Source: Polyangia bacterium
Lineage (GTDB): Bacteria > Myxococcota_A > Polyangia > Polyangiales > Polyangiaceae
Reading direction: 5' to 3'
Length of the DNA stretch: 7,731 nucleotides
Assembly (NCBI GenBank): GCA_030433055.1
Contig: JAUILJ010000358.1
Coordinates: 1 to 7,731, forward strand
In this document: one piece after another, positions 6,841 to 7,731 of the stretch
Position numbering within the stretch: the stretch's first letter is position 1
How the letters are laid out: each line of letters opens with the position of its first letter
Made by a program: the position numbers and the translations under genes
Notes under the pieces: model-generated
What the model saw: the letters and a program-made list of their open reading frames with translations, nothing else
What the model was told of the DNA's origin: nothing
The model's database searches: none

Positions 6841-6925
6841 TGCCGAGGCCGAGTCTGGTGAGGCCGAGTCTGGTGAGGCCGAGTCTGGTGAGGCCGAGTC
6901 TGCCGAGGCCGAGTTTGGTGAGGTT
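6836..6925. repeat. Six tandem 15-bp repeats at a convergent junction
   Basis: Six units of GAGTCTGSYGAGGCC lie head to tail at 6836-6850, 6851-6865, 6866-6880, 6881-6895, 6896-6910 and 6911-6925. Units 2-4 are identical (GAGTCTGGTGAGGCC). Units 1 and 5 share TGCC in place of TGGT, and unit 6 is more diverged (GAGTTT, ending GGTT). The array nearly fills the gap between two convergent genes and touches the stop codon (6925-6927) of the minus-strand gene. Since 15 is a multiple of three, it gives pentapeptide repeats in any open frame, but no frame through it has other coding support. Adjacent identical units point to expansion by slippage or unequal exchange. Confidence 0.88.
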
Positions 6926-7731
6926 CACTCTGCAGCGGCGCGCGCTGATTCCGTGCGGATTGGAGGGGGCGCGAGCTGAAAGTCGCGGTAGTCCCCCGCG
7001 TTGCCAGATTTGCCGGCCATTGCGGCCTGCGCGATGTTGTACATCTCGCGAGCTGTCACGTAGTGGAGCTTCCACTGCTCGCCGTCGTTGAACTGGGCGA
7101 GTGCCTGATGCAGCGCGTGGCCTCCCGCTCCGAGCAGCGACTCCGCCTGGCGGTCCGGAGCGCCGTGGGTGTAGACCTTGACGAACACCCACTCGGGGCG
7201 ACCCGCGACGTGCACGTTCGCGCTGGCCCAGCTCTTCACCCGAGCCAGGCTCGCTGGGTCGTCAGCCGTCACGGCGCCGTACTCCAGGCGAGGGCGCTTC
7301 TTCTGCGGGTTGTAGGCGACGCCCAGGGGACCGGTGATCATCAACAAGCGGTCCTTCAGCGTGTGGCCGACCTGGGCCGAGAGACCATACTCATAGGCGC
7401 GCTTGCGGTTCAGATCGCCAACCGGCCAGTAGATCTCGTTGACCAGCTGTGGCTGGGTCACGTCTGGACACGAAGGGAACGTCATGTCGGTGTAGCAACC
7501 CGTGCGGAACAACAGCGGTAGCTCCGCGTCCACGCCACACTGCTCACCGTCGGGGCGACCGTTGGCGAGCGCCCAGTTGCCGTGGATGAATGCGTAGCGC
7601 GGGCTGCCGTCTGCGCCGCGGGGGAAGTGCCCACGCTCCGCGTAGATGTTCAGTGCCTCGCGGATCTTGGCTTCGAGTGTCGCTTCCGTGTCCCCGTGGT
7701 GATGCAGGTGAAGCTCCACCTCACCGTAGCC
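6925..7731 (-). CDS. Conserved polysaccharide-locus protein, deacetylase-like (partial)
   Basis: The C-terminal 268 residues are visible. The frame is open to the right edge, so the true start lies outside and the GTG at 7719 is probably internal. The visible N-terminus has a H-L-H-H-H-G-D-T motif following an alternating E-V-E-L-H strand. Next come F-I-H-G-N-W-A-L (about 48-55), R-P-D-G-x-x-C-G-V, a G-C-Y-x-D-M-T-F-P-S segment, and near the end V-K-V-Y-T-H-G-A and Y-V-T-A-R-E-M-Y-N. I recognise this set of motifs as a conserved bacterial family found near exopolysaccharide genes, but I know of no tested function. The His clusters and strand-like spacing suggest a metal-dependent, NodB-like deacetylase fold; that is inference. 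It converges on the flippase gene. A Cys pair could be structural. No signal peptide can be judged because the start is missing. Confidence 0.65.
   Translation of the reverse strand, partial: GYGEVELHLHHHGDTEATLEAKIREALNIYAERGHFPRGADGSPRYAFIHGNWALANGRPDGEQCGVDAELPLLFRTGCYTDMTFPSCPDVTQPQLVNEIYWPVGDLNRKRAYEYGLSAQVGHTLKDRLLMITGPLGVAYNPQKKRPRLEYGAVTADDPASLARVKSWASANVHVAGRPEWVFVKVYTHGAPDRQAESLLGAGGHALHQALAQFNDGEQWKLHYVTAREMYNIAQAAMAGKSGNAGDYRDFQLAPPPIRTESARAAAE

Noticed and set aside
6836..6925. CRISPR-like array
   Set aside because: The units are directly adjacent with no unique spacers and are only 15 bp long, so this is a simple tandem repeat.
6782..7192. Minus-strand frame encoding R-L-G-L-T pentapeptide repeats
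   Set aside because: The repeats come from the 15-bp DNA array. The rest of the frame is a shadow of the deacetylase-like gene, so a pentapeptide-repeat protein is not supported.

Overview
The window is GC-rich, protein-coding DNA with strongly GC-biased third codon positions. Its genes suggest a large-genome, signalling-rich Gram-negative bacterium, most likely of the Myxococcota/Polyangia type. The hints are an Ala/Gly/Asp-rich lipoprotein tail, a multi-receiver hybrid kinase, and a receiver fused to an RsbW-like ATPase. The taxonomy is inferred from style only.

Layout. Positions 1-438 hold no gene I can name, although several overlapping frames are open and one minus-strand frame has coding-like codon use. 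Two plus-strand genes overlap by ATGA: a MarC-family membrane protein (439-1077) and a small putative lipoprotein (1074-1691). Facing them is a minus-strand two-gene signalling unit. The membrane hybrid histidine kinase (2688-5123, HisKA-HATPase-REC-REC-Hpt) is transcribed first. A receiver-HATPase protein (1747-2640) follows 47 bp downstream. A divergent intergenic region separates the kinase from a plus-strand Wzx-type polysaccharide flippase (5356-6813). Facing the flippase is the C-terminal 268 residues of a conserved protein that I associate with polysaccharide gene clusters (6925-7731, running off the right edge).

How the genes may work together. The kinase, its two internal receivers and its Hpt domain can form a complete phosphorelay. 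The adjacent receiver-HATPase protein is the obvious terminal acceptor. It has no DNA-binding domain, so its output is probably partner switching or protein phosphorylation rather than direct transcription control. The flippase and the metal-hydrolase-like partial gene suggest the edge of an exopolysaccharide or O-antigen locus. Whether the signalling pair controls that locus cannot be decided from this window.

Both convergent gene junctions carry short perfect or near-perfect tandem repeats that begin at the stop codon of the minus-strand gene: 22 bp x3 at 1702-1767 and 15 bp x6 at 6836-6925. They are the clearest non-coding structures here. I see no tRNA, rRNA, CRISPR array, insertion sequence or phage gene. 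No complete novel system is evident. The most unusual item is the phosphorelay ending in an ATPase-type output protein.
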